In this document: in pieces, positions 1 through 6,220 of the stretch
Layout: each line of letters begins with the position of its first letter
Position numbering within the stretch: position 1 is the first letter of the stretch
DNA from: Bacteroidales bacterium
Lineage (GTDB): Bacteria > Bacteroidota > Bacteroidia > Bacteroidales > UBA3663
Direction of reading: 5' to 3'
Length of the DNA: 7,824 nt
NCBI GenBank assembly: GCA_016293065.1
Contig: JAEDEY010000089.1
Location: forward strand, 1-7,824
Notes under the pieces: model-generated
Told to the model about the DNA's origin: nothing
What the model saw: the letters and a program-made list of their open reading frames with translations, nothing else
The model's database searches: none
Program-made: the position numbers and the translations under genes

Positions 1-166
1 TTACCCCTTCTATTATGCACTTCCTTGTCTCCCTGGTTTGACATTCTTGACAATTGGTGGTTTTACTTTACGAAAATTTGATGATGCAAAGTTACTATTT
101 ACAATAATTTCACGAATATTTGGTATCTTTGCAGCGGATATCTGAATTTGAAAATCTTATTATTTT
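1..166. other. AT-rich upstream region, no gene assigned
   Basis: This stretch holds the promoter and leader of the small membrane-protein gene that follows. Plus frame 2 is open from base 2 to a TGA at 143-145 (47 codons). It runs straight through the promoter box and resembles no family I know, so I do not call it a gene. If a neighbouring gene ends here, only its last few codons could be inside the window. Confidence 0.5.
124..131 (+). promoter_or_regulatory. Bacteroidetes -7 promoter box for the GlsB-like gene
   Basis: TATCTTTG matches the Bacteroidetes primary sigma -7 consensus TAnnTTTG at every fixed position and is followed by GCA, a common context in this phylum. The -33 element is poor: the best candidate is TTTA at 98-101, with a spacer slightly longer than usual. 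The predicted transcript would begin a few bases downstream and leave a leader of about 30 bases before the ATG at 167. No Shine-Dalgarno sequence is visible in that leader. Confidence 0.65.
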
Positions 167-457
167 ATGTTAGATCAAATTTCTTTATTTACAACATGGC
201 CTATTTTGACAGGTATTATTGTAGGTTATATTGCCAACCGTATTGTGAGTGGTGAAGGAAAAGGGTGTTGCATGAATCTGATCATCGGCATCGTGGGCAG
301 TTATGTCGGTGCGTTCATCGGTCAGATGATTAATGTGCAGCTGACAGGTGCCGGATATATCAAGAACTTTCTCTTCTGTGTACTTGGCGCTGTTGTCGTG
401 CTTTGGATATGGCTGAAGCTTTTTGGGTCAGATGACGAAAAGAAAAGCCGTAAGTAA
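167..457 (+). CDS. GlsB/YeaQ/YmgE family small membrane protein
   Basis: This is a 96-residue inner-membrane protein of the family also annotated as transglycosylase-associated or GlsB/YeaQ/YmgE stress-response proteins. The exact biochemical role of the family is not settled; members are often induced by general or envelope stress. Three hydrophobic segments are visible at about residues 11-27, 36-55 and 65-86. The first contains the family-like GIIVGYIANRI and the second the Gly-rich IIGIVGSYVGAFIG. The C-terminus is short and charged (SDDEKKSRK) and probably cytoplasmic. Length and three-helix layout fit the family. It appears to be a single-gene unit with its own promoter box at 124-131. 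It converges on the antiporter gene, whose stop codon is only 18 bases away. The family call is firm; the function is not. Confidence 0.88.
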   Translation: MLDQISLFTTWPILTGIIVGYIANRIVSGEGKGCCMNLIIGIVGSYVGAFIGQMINVQLTGAGYIKNFLFCVLGAVVVLWIWLKLFGSDDEKKSRK

Positions 458-475
458 CAACTGCCGATACAATAA

Positions 476-1897
476 TTATTTGTTTTTCTTTACCCTCAGC
501 GCCATGAGTACAGTGACTACGGGACTCAGGTAATTAAAGATGCAGTAGGGGGCGTAGGTCAGAGTGCTCACACCGAGCACATTGGCCTGGGTCATTCCGC
601 ATGTCGTCCAAGGAATGATAGGGGAAGTGACGGTGGCACTGTCTTCTATGGTGCGGCTCAGGAGCTTTGGCTCATAGCCGTTGTCGAGGTATGCATCCTT
701 GTACATGCTCGATGCGATGATGATGCTCAAATACTGGTCGCACATGATGAGATTGAGGAAGATGCCCATCACGGCGGTGCTTCCGACCATGGCAACGGCA
801 TTCTTGGGACGACGCAACATGCTGAAGACTATGCTGTCGAGCATCTTTGAGGCTGTCATCGAGGCTCCGAAGATCATGGCGCACACAATGAGCCAGATGG
901 TGCTGATCATGCCTGCCATGCCACTGGTCGAGACAAGCGAATTGAGCATCTCGTCACCAGTGTCGATGTTGGTTTCGCCATACATCATTGTGAGCAGTCC
1001 GATGACTGTGCTCTTGACCGAGGCGTTGCCAGTGCCAGCTATCTCGAGCAGGCGGTCTTGCTGGGCAATGAGTGCTGCCACACACGCCATGATGACCGAA
1101 AGGAAGAGAATGGCAACGGAAGGGAGCTTCTTGTAGATCATATAGCCTGTGGCAACAGGTACTATAAGTAGCCATGGGCTGATGCAGAAGGTGTTGCGAA
1201 GTCCGTTGCTTACTGCGGCAACATCGCTCTCGCCCTCTGCACCCTTGACGATGCCGACAAGGAGAAACACGACGAGCGTGATGGTGAATGTGGGCCATGT
1301 GGTGCCCATCATGTAGCGGATATGTGTGAATAAAGGTACGCCGACGGTGCTCGATGCCATGACCGTAGTGTCGCTGAGTGGCGACATCTTATCGCCAAAA
1401 TACGCACCTGAGATGATTGCACCTGCTGTCCAGCCTATGCTGAAGCCTAATGCCTGACCAATGCCCATGAGGGCGATTCCGATGGTGGCAACGGTGGTCC
1501 ACGACGAGCCGACCATGAGACTCACCACAGCACAGATGACACAGGCTGAGACAAGAAACCATGCTGGCTGAAGGATGTACATGCCATAGTAGATGAGCGT
1601 AGGCACAATGCCGCTCACCATCCATGTGCCCGAGAGTGCGCCAATGAGCAGAAGGATGACCAAGGCAATGCTGACCGACGCAATCTTTTCGGTGAGTGTC
1701 TTCTCGAAGTCGCGGAATGTCATGCTCTTGATCGACAGACCAAGCATGACACAGACCGATGAAGACAAGAGGAGGACTAACTGGGAAGCTCCATTGAGCG
1801 CATTGTCACCGAAGAGCGACACGGCAACGGAAATGAGGGCCACAAGCACCAGCAGAGGCAGGCACGAAATCCAGACAGGAGGTAGTTGATTCTTCAT
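476..1897 (-). CDS. nhaC: NhaC-family Na+/H+ antiporter
   Basis: This is a 473-residue polytopic inner-membrane protein that should exchange Na+ for H+ and so help cytoplasmic pH and sodium homeostasis. About 11-12 hydrophobic segments cover almost the whole length. The family's most recognisable stretch, GAYFGDKMSPLSDTT, lies at residues 164-178 and is followed by LFTHIRYM. Later conserved blocks are CDQYLSIIIA (about 386) and SPIIPWTTCG (425-434). I chose the ATG at 1897 because MKNQLPPVW leads straight into the first membrane segment, as in relatives. The frame is open further upstream to 2062, but that part overlaps the end of glgB and is not antiporter-like. An in-frame ATG at 1930 would add 11 residues and lies inside a hairpin. 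The gene is 46 bases after glgB on the same strand. The substrate is inferred from the family; some NhaC relatives exchange other solutes, such as malate with lactate. Confidence 0.93.
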   Translation of the reverse strand: MKNQLPPVWISCLPLLVLVALISVAVSLFGDNALNGASQLVLLLSSSVCVMLGLSIKSMTFRDFEKTLTEKIASVSIALVILLLIGALSGTWMVSGIVPTLIYYGMYILQPAWFLVSACVICAVVSLMVGSSWTTVATIGIALMGIGQALGFSIGWTAGAIISGAYFGDKMSPLSDTTVMASSTVGVPLFTHIRYMMGTTWPTFTITLVVFLLVGIVKGAEGESDVAAVSNGLRNTFCISPWLLIVPVATGYMIYKKLPSVAILFLSVIMACVAALIAQQDRLLEIAGTGNASVKSTVIGLLTMMYGETNIDTGDEMLNSLVSTSGMAGMISTIWLIVCAMIFGASMTASKMLDSIVFSMLRRPKNAVAMVGSTAVMGIFLNLIMCDQYLSIIIASSMYKDAYLDNGYEPKLLSRTIEDSATVTSPIIPWTTCGMTQANVLGVSTLTYAPYCIFNYLSPVVTVLMALRVKKNK

Positions 1898-1908
1898 ATA
1901 ATAATTTA

Positions 1909-1934
1909 GGTTATGAGGTTTAAGCCTCATAACC
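1909..1934 (-). promoter_or_regulatory. Perfect 10-bp inverted repeat in the glgB-nhaC gap
   Basis: The arms GGTTATGAGG (1909-1918) and CCTCATAACC (1925-1934) pair perfectly around a six-base loop, extended by one A-T pair outside. On the transcribed minus strand the hairpin begins 9 bases after the glgB stop codon and ends 11 bases before the nhaC ATG. It is followed by TAAATTATTAT, which is AT-rich but not a clean U-run. It could be a weak terminator or attenuator after glgB, an RNA-stability element, or a structure limiting ribosome access to nhaC. The inverted repeat is certain; its role is inferred. Confidence 0.65.
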
Positions 1935-1943
1935 TTAAAAATT

Positions 1944-4124
1944 TTACTTAGAAGCGATGTTTCGCTTGAATACGAGTACCGAACGAGCAGGGAGATAGAG
2001 CTTGAGCCATCCCTTGTCATCGGCATCATAGATTGAGTCGCGCTGTGTGCGGTAATCGACATTCGGATCTACGAGGCCAAAGCCGCCATACTTCGGATCG
2101 TCGCTGTTGAGCACCAGCTCGTATTGTCCATTCTTGCAAAGGAAGCCATAGTCGGTGAAGCTACGCTGTCCGTCGAAGTTGAAGACAAAGAGCAGACGAC
2201 GACGCTCGAAGGCAATAACATGGTCGCCACGATTGTCCCAGATAGGGATGATAGGTGCCTCGTTGAAGCGGAGAACAGACTCGACAAGATGCACCATATC
2301 GCGATCGAAGGCATTGAGGAACTTATAGTTGAGATCTTCGCGATCGACGAGCTCCCACTGACGGCGGGCATACTTGTAGCTCCAGCCATTGCCCTCGCGA
2401 GGGAAGTCGATCCACTCAGGATGTCCGAACTCATTACCCATGAAGTTGAGATAACCGCCATTGATGGTGGCAAGGGTGATGAGACGTATCATCTTGTGGA
2501 GTGCTATGCCTCGATGGACGTTGAGATTCTCGTCGCCGATGCGGAAGTGCCAGTACATATCGGAATCGATGAGACGGAAGATGACGGTCTTGTCGCCCAC
2601 AAGAGCCTGATCGTGGCTTTCGACATACGAGATGGTCTTCTCATCGTCGCGACGGTTGGTCAATGTCCAGAAGATGTCGGTCACGTTCCAGTCTTCGTCG
2701 CGCTTCTCCTTGAGTGTCTTGATCCAATAGTCTGGAATACCCATGGCAAGGCGATAGTCGAAGCCCATACCTCCATCTTCGATAGGACAAGCGAGTCCAG
2801 GCATACCGCTCATCTCCTCGGCAATGGTGATGGCGTTAGGGTTGATCTCGTGGATGAGCTTGTTGGCAAGGGTGAGGTAACAGATGGCATCGCCATCCTG
2901 GTTGCCATTGTAGTAGTCGCCATAGCCGTTGAAATCCTGACCAAGACCGTGATTCATATAGAGCATCGAAGTGACGCCATCGAAGCGGAAGCCATCGAAG
3001 TGGTATTCTTCGAGCCAGAACTTACAGTTGCTGAGAAGGAAGTGGAGCACATCGTTGCTTGCATAGTTGAAGCAGAGGCTATCCCATGCTGGGTGTTCGC
3101 GACGGTTGCCGGCATAGAAATACTGGTCGGCCTGTCCACAGAAATTGCCAAGTCCCTCGACTTCGTTCTTCACTGCATGGCTATGCACGATGTCCATGAT
3201 GACTGCTATGCCCATGCCGTGAGCATCGTCAATGAGATGCTTGAGGTCGTCGGGCGTACCGAAACGAGAAGATGCAGCAAAGAAGTTGCTCACGTGATAG
3301 CCAAACGATCCATAGTAAGGATGCTCCTGAATTGCCATGATCTGGATGGCTGTGTAGCCAAGCTTCTTGATGCGAGGCAGCACATTGACACGGAACTCGT
3401 CGTAGGTGCCCACCTTCTCTTCGCTTGTTCCCATACCGATATGGCACTCATAGATCATGAGCGGATTGACCTGTGGGCGGAAAATCTTGTTGCGGAAGCG
3501 ATATTTACGCTGTGGGTTCCACACCTCTGCCGAGAAGATCTTGGTCACTTCGTCCTGTATCACGCGAGTAGCATAGGCAGGGATACGTTCGCCGCAACCG
3601 CCATCCCAATATACCTTGAGCTTATAAAGATCCTGATGATTGAGGCGGTCGATAGGGATCTTGAGTTCGAAGATGCCATTGTCACCCTGGCGAGTCATGG
3701 CATATTCCTCAGATTCCTGCCAGTTGTTGAATGTGCCGATGAGATAGATCTTGGTGGCATTTGGCGCCCATTCACGCAGATACCAGAAGCCATCGTTGCC
3801 ATCATGAAGGCCGAAGTACTTATGGCCCGATGCCATCTCGGAGAGGGAGCCCGATGATGCGGTGAGGCACTTGAGCTTCCAAAGCATATACTTATATCTG
3901 CCCATGATAGCATCTTTATATGGCAGGAGCCACTTGTCGTGGCGCATGATGCCGAAGTTATCTGGGCGAAGTTTTTCCATCCAACCATTGATCAGGAGGT
4001 CGTCCTGGGTTGCAATTACCTGATCGGCAACCTTGGTGGTTATCGAGAATGTCTGTTTCTTTTGTTTACGTATCATATCGGTTTTGATATTAGAATTTCT
4101 ATAATAATTTGAAATATAACTCAT
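1944..4124 (-). CDS. glgB: 1,4-alpha-glucan branching enzyme
   Basis: This glycoside hydrolase family 13 enzyme cuts alpha-1,4 glucan chains and rejoins the piece as an alpha-1,6 branch during cytoplasmic glycogen synthesis. In the 726-residue form a CBM48-like N-terminal domain is seen at about 103-200 (FWYLREWAPNATKIYLIGTFNNW). The barrel follows with all four GH13 regions: DIVHSH (311-316), GFRFDGV with nucleophile Asp382, IAEEMSG with acid/base Glu436, and YVESHDQ with Asp505. GNEFGHPEW (563-571) and a C-terminal beta domain ending in PARSVLVFKR complete it. It resembles the eukaryote-like branching enzymes of Bacteroidetes. The start is uncertain: ATG codons at 4124, 4076 and 3980 are all in frame and none has a Shine-Dalgarno sequence. 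Family-like sequence begins near residue 49-65, so the true protein may be about 678 residues. The gene follows the YhcH gene by 18 bases and probably shares its transcript. Confidence 0.95.
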   Translation of the reverse strand: MSYISNYYRNSNIKTDMIRKQKKQTFSITTKVADQVIATQDDLLINGWMEKLRPDNFGIMRHDKWLLPYKDAIMGRYKYMLWKLKCLTASSGSLSEMASGHKYFGLHDGNDGFWYLREWAPNATKIYLIGTFNNWQESEEYAMTRQGDNGIFELKIPIDRLNHQDLYKLKVYWDGGCGERIPAYATRVIQDEVTKIFSAEVWNPQRKYRFRNKIFRPQVNPLMIYECHIGMGTSEEKVGTYDEFRVNVLPRIKKLGYTAIQIMAIQEHPYYGSFGYHVSNFFAASSRFGTPDDLKHLIDDAHGMGIAVIMDIVHSHAVKNEVEGLGNFCGQADQYFYAGNRREHPAWDSLCFNYASNDVLHFLLSNCKFWLEEYHFDGFRFDGVTSMLYMNHGLGQDFNGYGDYYNGNQDGDAICYLTLANKLIHEINPNAITIAEEMSGMPGLACPIEDGGMGFDYRLAMGIPDYWIKTLKEKRDEDWNVTDIFWTLTNRRDDEKTISYVESHDQALVGDKTVIFRLIDSDMYWHFRIGDENLNVHRGIALHKMIRLITLATINGGYLNFMGNEFGHPEWIDFPREGNGWSYKYARRQWELVDREDLNYKFLNAFDRDMVHLVESVLRFNEAPIIPIWDNRGDHVIAFERRRLLFVFNFDGQRSFTDYGFLCKNGQYELVLNSDDPKYGGFGLVDPNVDYRTQRDSIYDADDKGWLKLYLPARSVLVFKRNIASK

Positions 4125-4142
4125 TTGGACGATGGGGTCAAA

Positions 4143-4589
4143 TCACACCTTCACTTTTACAATGATCTTTTTCCATGACCCCTCTCCTATTGCAGGCTGA
4201 TGACCGTCTTCCGGCCAGAAGATGGTGAACTGTCCAGGATTCATTGTAACCATCGACTGTGCCTTGTCGGTGTAGAATGTGATGTCTTTGGCTGCATCAT
4301 ATTCACCAATAGGCTCTTTGAGCTCGCATCTTGGGGCATAGCCTATTTGCTCGGCCTGCTGGTAAGCAACCTGTATGTCGATATACTGGTTGTGGGTTTC
4401 GATTTTGGCCTGTTCGACAGTCTTGCCACAGCAATCTGCATGATTGATGAAGAGGTTGTCACCATCGATGACAATCTTGCCTGTCTGTTGAGAAGAAAAA
4501 TCTGTGTTTTTGATGAAATCAAATGCTTTCTGAAACGCTGGATGCAAGGCATAGTACCTTGCAGCGTTGGCTAATGAGTCGAGTACCAT
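4143..4589 (-). CDS. YhcH/YjgK/YiaL family (DUF386) protein
   Basis: This 148-residue protein belongs to the cupin-like YhcH/YjgK/YiaL family, which also includes EbgC and TabA. Characterised members act on free sugars; E. coli YhcH (NanQ) speeds ring opening or anomerisation of sialic acid. The conserved stretch ETHNQYIDIQ is at residues 64-73 and FTIFWPEDGHQP at 121-132. Glu64, His66 and His130 are likely metal or substrate ligands. The length is typical and there is no signal peptide, so it should be cytoplasmic. The ATG at 4589 gives the usual family N-terminus (MVLDSL), and the stop lies 18 bases before glgB. It is first in a likely three-gene transcript, with a promoter box about 42 bases upstream of the ATG. 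The sugar it acts on cannot be read from the sequence. No sialic acid genes are nearby, so a role with glucose or another sugar is possible. Confidence 0.9.
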   Translation of the reverse strand: MVLDSLANAARYYALHPAFQKAFDFIKNTDFSSQQTGKIVIDGDNLFINHADCCGKTVEQAKIETHNQYIDIQVAYQQAEQIGYAPRCELKEPIGEYDAAKDITFYTDKAQSMVTMNPGQFTIFWPEDGHQPAIGEGSWKKIIVKVKV

Positions 4590-4630
4590 TGTATAAGATA
4601 TGATAATTATTGTTCAATAAAATGGATGAC

Positions 4631-4638
4631 CAAAGATA
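4631..4638 (-). promoter_or_regulatory. -7 promoter box for the YhcH-glgB(-nhaC) unit
   Basis: Read on the minus strand, this is TATCTTTG, a perfect TAnnTTTG match and the same octamer as at 124-131. A TTTG that could serve as -33 lies at 4662-4665 with a 23-base spacer, slightly longer than the usual 19-21. That TTTG is also the end of the U-run of the terminator upstream. The predicted leader before the ATG at 4589 is about 35 bases and AT-rich. Confidence 0.65.
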
Positions 4639-4661
4639 TATAAAATAACATTAGGCTGTAT

Positions 4662-4730
4662 CAAAAAAAGACGAAAAAATGACTTTTTATGTTGCTAAAC
4701 AGCAAATAAAGCCATTTTTTCGTTGTCTTT
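4662..4730 (-). terminator. Rho-independent terminator of the sigma-factor operon
   Basis: A long imperfect hairpin lies 3 bases past the stop codon of the Spy-like gene. Its perfect core is CGAAAAAATG (4672-4681) with CATTTTTTCG (4713-4722), topped by TTGCT (4692-4696) with AGCAA (4701-4705) around an AAAC loop, and flanked by AAAGAC and GTCTTT at the base. On the minus strand it runs into a seven-T stretch (4663-4669), as expected for intrinsic termination of transcripts coming from 5195. Confidence 0.8.
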
Positions 4731-4733
4731 ATA

Positions 4734-5195
4734 TCATTTCTTCGGTGCTTGTCGGTGTTCTCTTTCCTTTTGCATGAACGAACCGATAAACATTTTTTCG
4801 GCAAGAATCCAGCTGTAAACCTGTTTTGGGGTAAGGAATGACTCGAACTTGTACAAGTATTTAAGTTCTATCTTGGCATCTTCAACCTTGAACTCCACCT
4901 CGCTCTCGGCAGCCTTGAGATAAACGCTGTCGGGATACTGCTGGTTTTTCCTGATGCGCTGTCGTGGGCGTTTGAACATCAACTCTCCTTTCTCCTTGAG
5001 CATTTCCTTGTAGAGAGGCACGAACTTGACGGAATCAGCAGGATTGAGTTCCATGATGTGGGTCACAAAACGAACTCGGTCTTCGAGGAATTTCTCGAAA
5101 TTAGCACGATGCCCCGAGTGCTGATGCTGCGGCTGCTGTGCATAACTGAGCATACAGCCTAATGCAAGTATGAAAGAAAGAAATAGTCGTTTCAT
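4734..5195 (-). CDS. Secreted Spy/CpxP-like protein, third gene of ECF cassette
   Basis: This is a 153-residue exported protein, probably periplasmic. Residues 1-19 form a signal peptide (MKRLFLSFILALGCMLSYA) with a likely cleavage after SYA. Cys14 does not sit in a good lipobox (LALGC), so I favour a soluble product. The mature part starts with a His cluster (H24, H26, H29) and is otherwise charged and helical. LTPKQ at 121-125 resembles the LTxxQ motif of Spy/CpxP chaperone-like and metal-sensing proteins, and LNPADSVKFVPLYKEM (50-65) resembles the first such helix. Position after a sigma factor and its anti-sigma, 24 bases downstream of the latter, suggests it is an effector or sensor of the same envelope response. 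The Spy/CpxP link rests on short motifs and helical character, so the fold is a guess. It is followed by a strong terminator. Confidence 0.72.
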   Translation of the reverse strand: MKRLFLSFILALGCMLSYAQQPQHQHSGHRANFEKFLEDRVRFVTHIMELNPADSVKFVPLYKEMLKEKGELMFKRPRQRIRKNQQYPDSVYLKAAESEVEFKVEDAKIELKYLYKFESFLTPKQVYSWILAEKMFIGSFMQKEREHRQAPKK

Positions 5196-5200
5196 TGTCG

Positions 5201-5216
5201 TTTGAGGTTTTGAGGT
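5201..5216. repeat. Tandem 8-bp repeat between anti-sigma and Spy-like genes
   Basis: TTTGAGGT occurs twice head to tail (5201-5208 and 5209-5216), filling most of the 24-base gap between two cotranscribed genes. On the coding strand it reads ACCTCAAA twice, just upstream of the ATG at 5195. It may be a slippage product or affect translation; no known motif matches. Confidence 0.6.
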
Positions 5217-5219
5217 TGA

Positions 5220-5555
5220 TTACAAATCGGCATAGAAATATTCGTATATATCGTAATCGCTTATTGTCGAAGTGAAGATCTCTTCACTGTTCAGGTCATC
5301 GACAGAGGACGATTCAGAGAGCAGTTCCGGCTGTGTCGTTTCGGAATTGCTGTCTGCTACATTCCAGAACAGAGGAGTAAGACCAAGTATCAGGCAGATG
5401 CTTGCTGCAATACTCCAGCGTCGAACAAGAGTATATCGATGGACTTTTTTGTCAATCTGCTGTTCCAGATTCTTCTGAAAGTCTGCAAAGAATCCTTCTG
5501 GAACAAACATTCCAGTCTCTCTTGTGCCAAATTCAGGTTTCTTACTCACTTCCAT
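5220..5555 (-). CDS. Anti-sigma-factor-like single-pass membrane protein
   Basis: This is a 111-residue protein of the small type found directly after ECF sigma genes in Bacteroidetes. The N-terminal part is cytoplasmic and contains VPEGFFADFQKNLEQQI (18-34), like the PEGYF-type motif of such proteins. One membrane segment lies at about 47-65 (WSIAASICLILGLTPLFW), preceded by basic residues that set the orientation. The outer tail is acidic and Ser-rich and ends in DYDIYEYFYADL, again common in this class. It likely holds the sigma factor at the membrane until an envelope signal arrives. The ATG at 5555 follows the sigma stop by 57 bases. It lacks a recognisable zinc-binding HxxxCxxC motif, so it is not a ZAS-type anti-sigma. 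The role is inferred from architecture and position rather than strong homology. Confidence 0.75.
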   Translation of the reverse strand: MEVSKKPEFGTRETGMFVPEGFFADFQKNLEQQIDKKVHRYTLVRRWSIAASICLILGLTPLFWNVADSNSETTQPELLSESSSVDDLNSEEIFTSTISDYDIYEYFYADL

Positions 5556-5612
5556 ATTGTCAAATATTTGTTGTTTTATTGTATGACTATTTTCAATAAA
5601 AAAAGTTTAATC

Positions 5613-6179
5613 TCAAATTTCTTCTTTATTGAAAAATTCTGTAATTTTCCCTACTGCGAAATGATAGGAGGCTTTGAGTGCTCCGACCGAGGTCTTCAGT
5701 ATCTCTGACATCTCGTCGTAGGGAATCTCGTCGAAATACCTCATGTTGAACACCTGCCGTTGCTTTGGCGGGAGTGTCGCAATGGCGCAGAGCAGTTTCT
5801 TTTGCGTCTCGTCGCCATCGAAATACTTATCGGCCAAGATCTGTTGCTGCATGTATCCGTCGGGGTCGTCGGCTATCATCTCGCGTTCAGCCTGTGCCTT
5901 GGTGAGGAAGGTGATGCTTTCGTTGTGGGCGATGGTAAAAAGCCATGTGCTCAGTTTGGAGTCGCCTCGGAAACTGCCGATATTGGTCCACGCTTTCAGA
6001 AATGTGTTCTGCAAGACATCGGCAGTATCGTCGTGGTTGATGAGCAGCTTGCGGATTTGCCAATACAGTTGCTCTTGATAGAGCGTAATGACCTTCGAGA
6101 ATGCCGCTCGCCGACTTTTGGGGTCTGCCAACTCTTCTATCAGCTGTTTATCATCTATATTGGGTGATTTATTGCTCAT
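5613..6179 (-). CDS. ECF-family RNA polymerase sigma factor
   Basis: This is a 188-residue sigma-70 family protein of the extracytoplasmic function group, which directs RNA polymerase to a small stress regulon. Region 2 spans about residues 30-95, with DTADVLQNTFLKAW (51-64) and the promoter-melting part FRGDSKLSTWLFTIAHN (70-86). Region 4 spans about 129-180, with LPPKQRQVFNMRYF (136-149) and the helix-turn-helix YDEMSEILKTSVGALKASYH. I chose the ATG at 6179 (MSNKSPNID). The frame is open to 6269, but that extension overlaps the end of the nuclease gene and gives a protein longer than the family norm. The gene lies 41 bases after the nuclease stop and heads a three-gene cassette with anti-sigma and Spy-like genes. 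No clean TAnnTTTG box precedes it; AATATTTG at 6203-6210 is the nearest and is one base off. Confidence 0.93.
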   Translation of the reverse strand: MSNKSPNIDDKQLIEELADPKSRRAAFSKVITLYQEQLYWQIRKLLINHDDTADVLQNTFLKAWTNIGSFRGDSKLSTWLFTIAHNESITFLTKAQAEREMIADDPDGYMQQQILADKYFDGDETQKKLLCAIATLPPKQRQVFNMRYFDEIPYDEMSEILKTSVGALKASYHFAVGKITEFFNKEEI

Positions 6180-6220
6180 GCTCGTAAGTTTGTTATATGA
6201 CTCAAATATTGCCTGAAGGT

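Noticed and set aside
2..145. 47-codon open plus frame at the left edge, possible tail of an upstream gene
   Set aside because: It reads through a perfect promoter box, has no recognisable family features, and frames of this length are expected by chance in AT-rich DNA.
469..481. AT palindrome between the convergent GlsB-like and nhaC genes as a shared terminator
   Set aside because: AATAATTATT has no loop and no GC pairs, so it would not form a stable hairpin.
681..1136. 151-codon plus-strand open frame inside nhaC
   Set aside because: It is antisense to conserved membrane segments of the antiporter and its Met-rich product is an artefact of the opposite-strand codon use.
2124..3857. 577-codon open frame on the plus strand, antisense to glgB
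   Set aside because: It lies wholly within glgB, which has all catalytic motifs. The antisense product is low-complexity in character (rich in Val, Glu, Ile, Asp) and matches no family; long antisense frames are common opposite codon-biased genes.
4651..4668. GGCTGTATCAAAAAAAG, which resembles the ends of some insertion sequences in this phylum
   Set aside because: No matching inverted copy, transposase fragment or target duplication is present, and the adjacent hairpin is fully explained as a terminator.
5439..5708. Plus-strand small open frames around the sigma and anti-sigma genes
   Set aside because: They are antisense to well-supported genes and no promoter or recognisable protein feature supports them.
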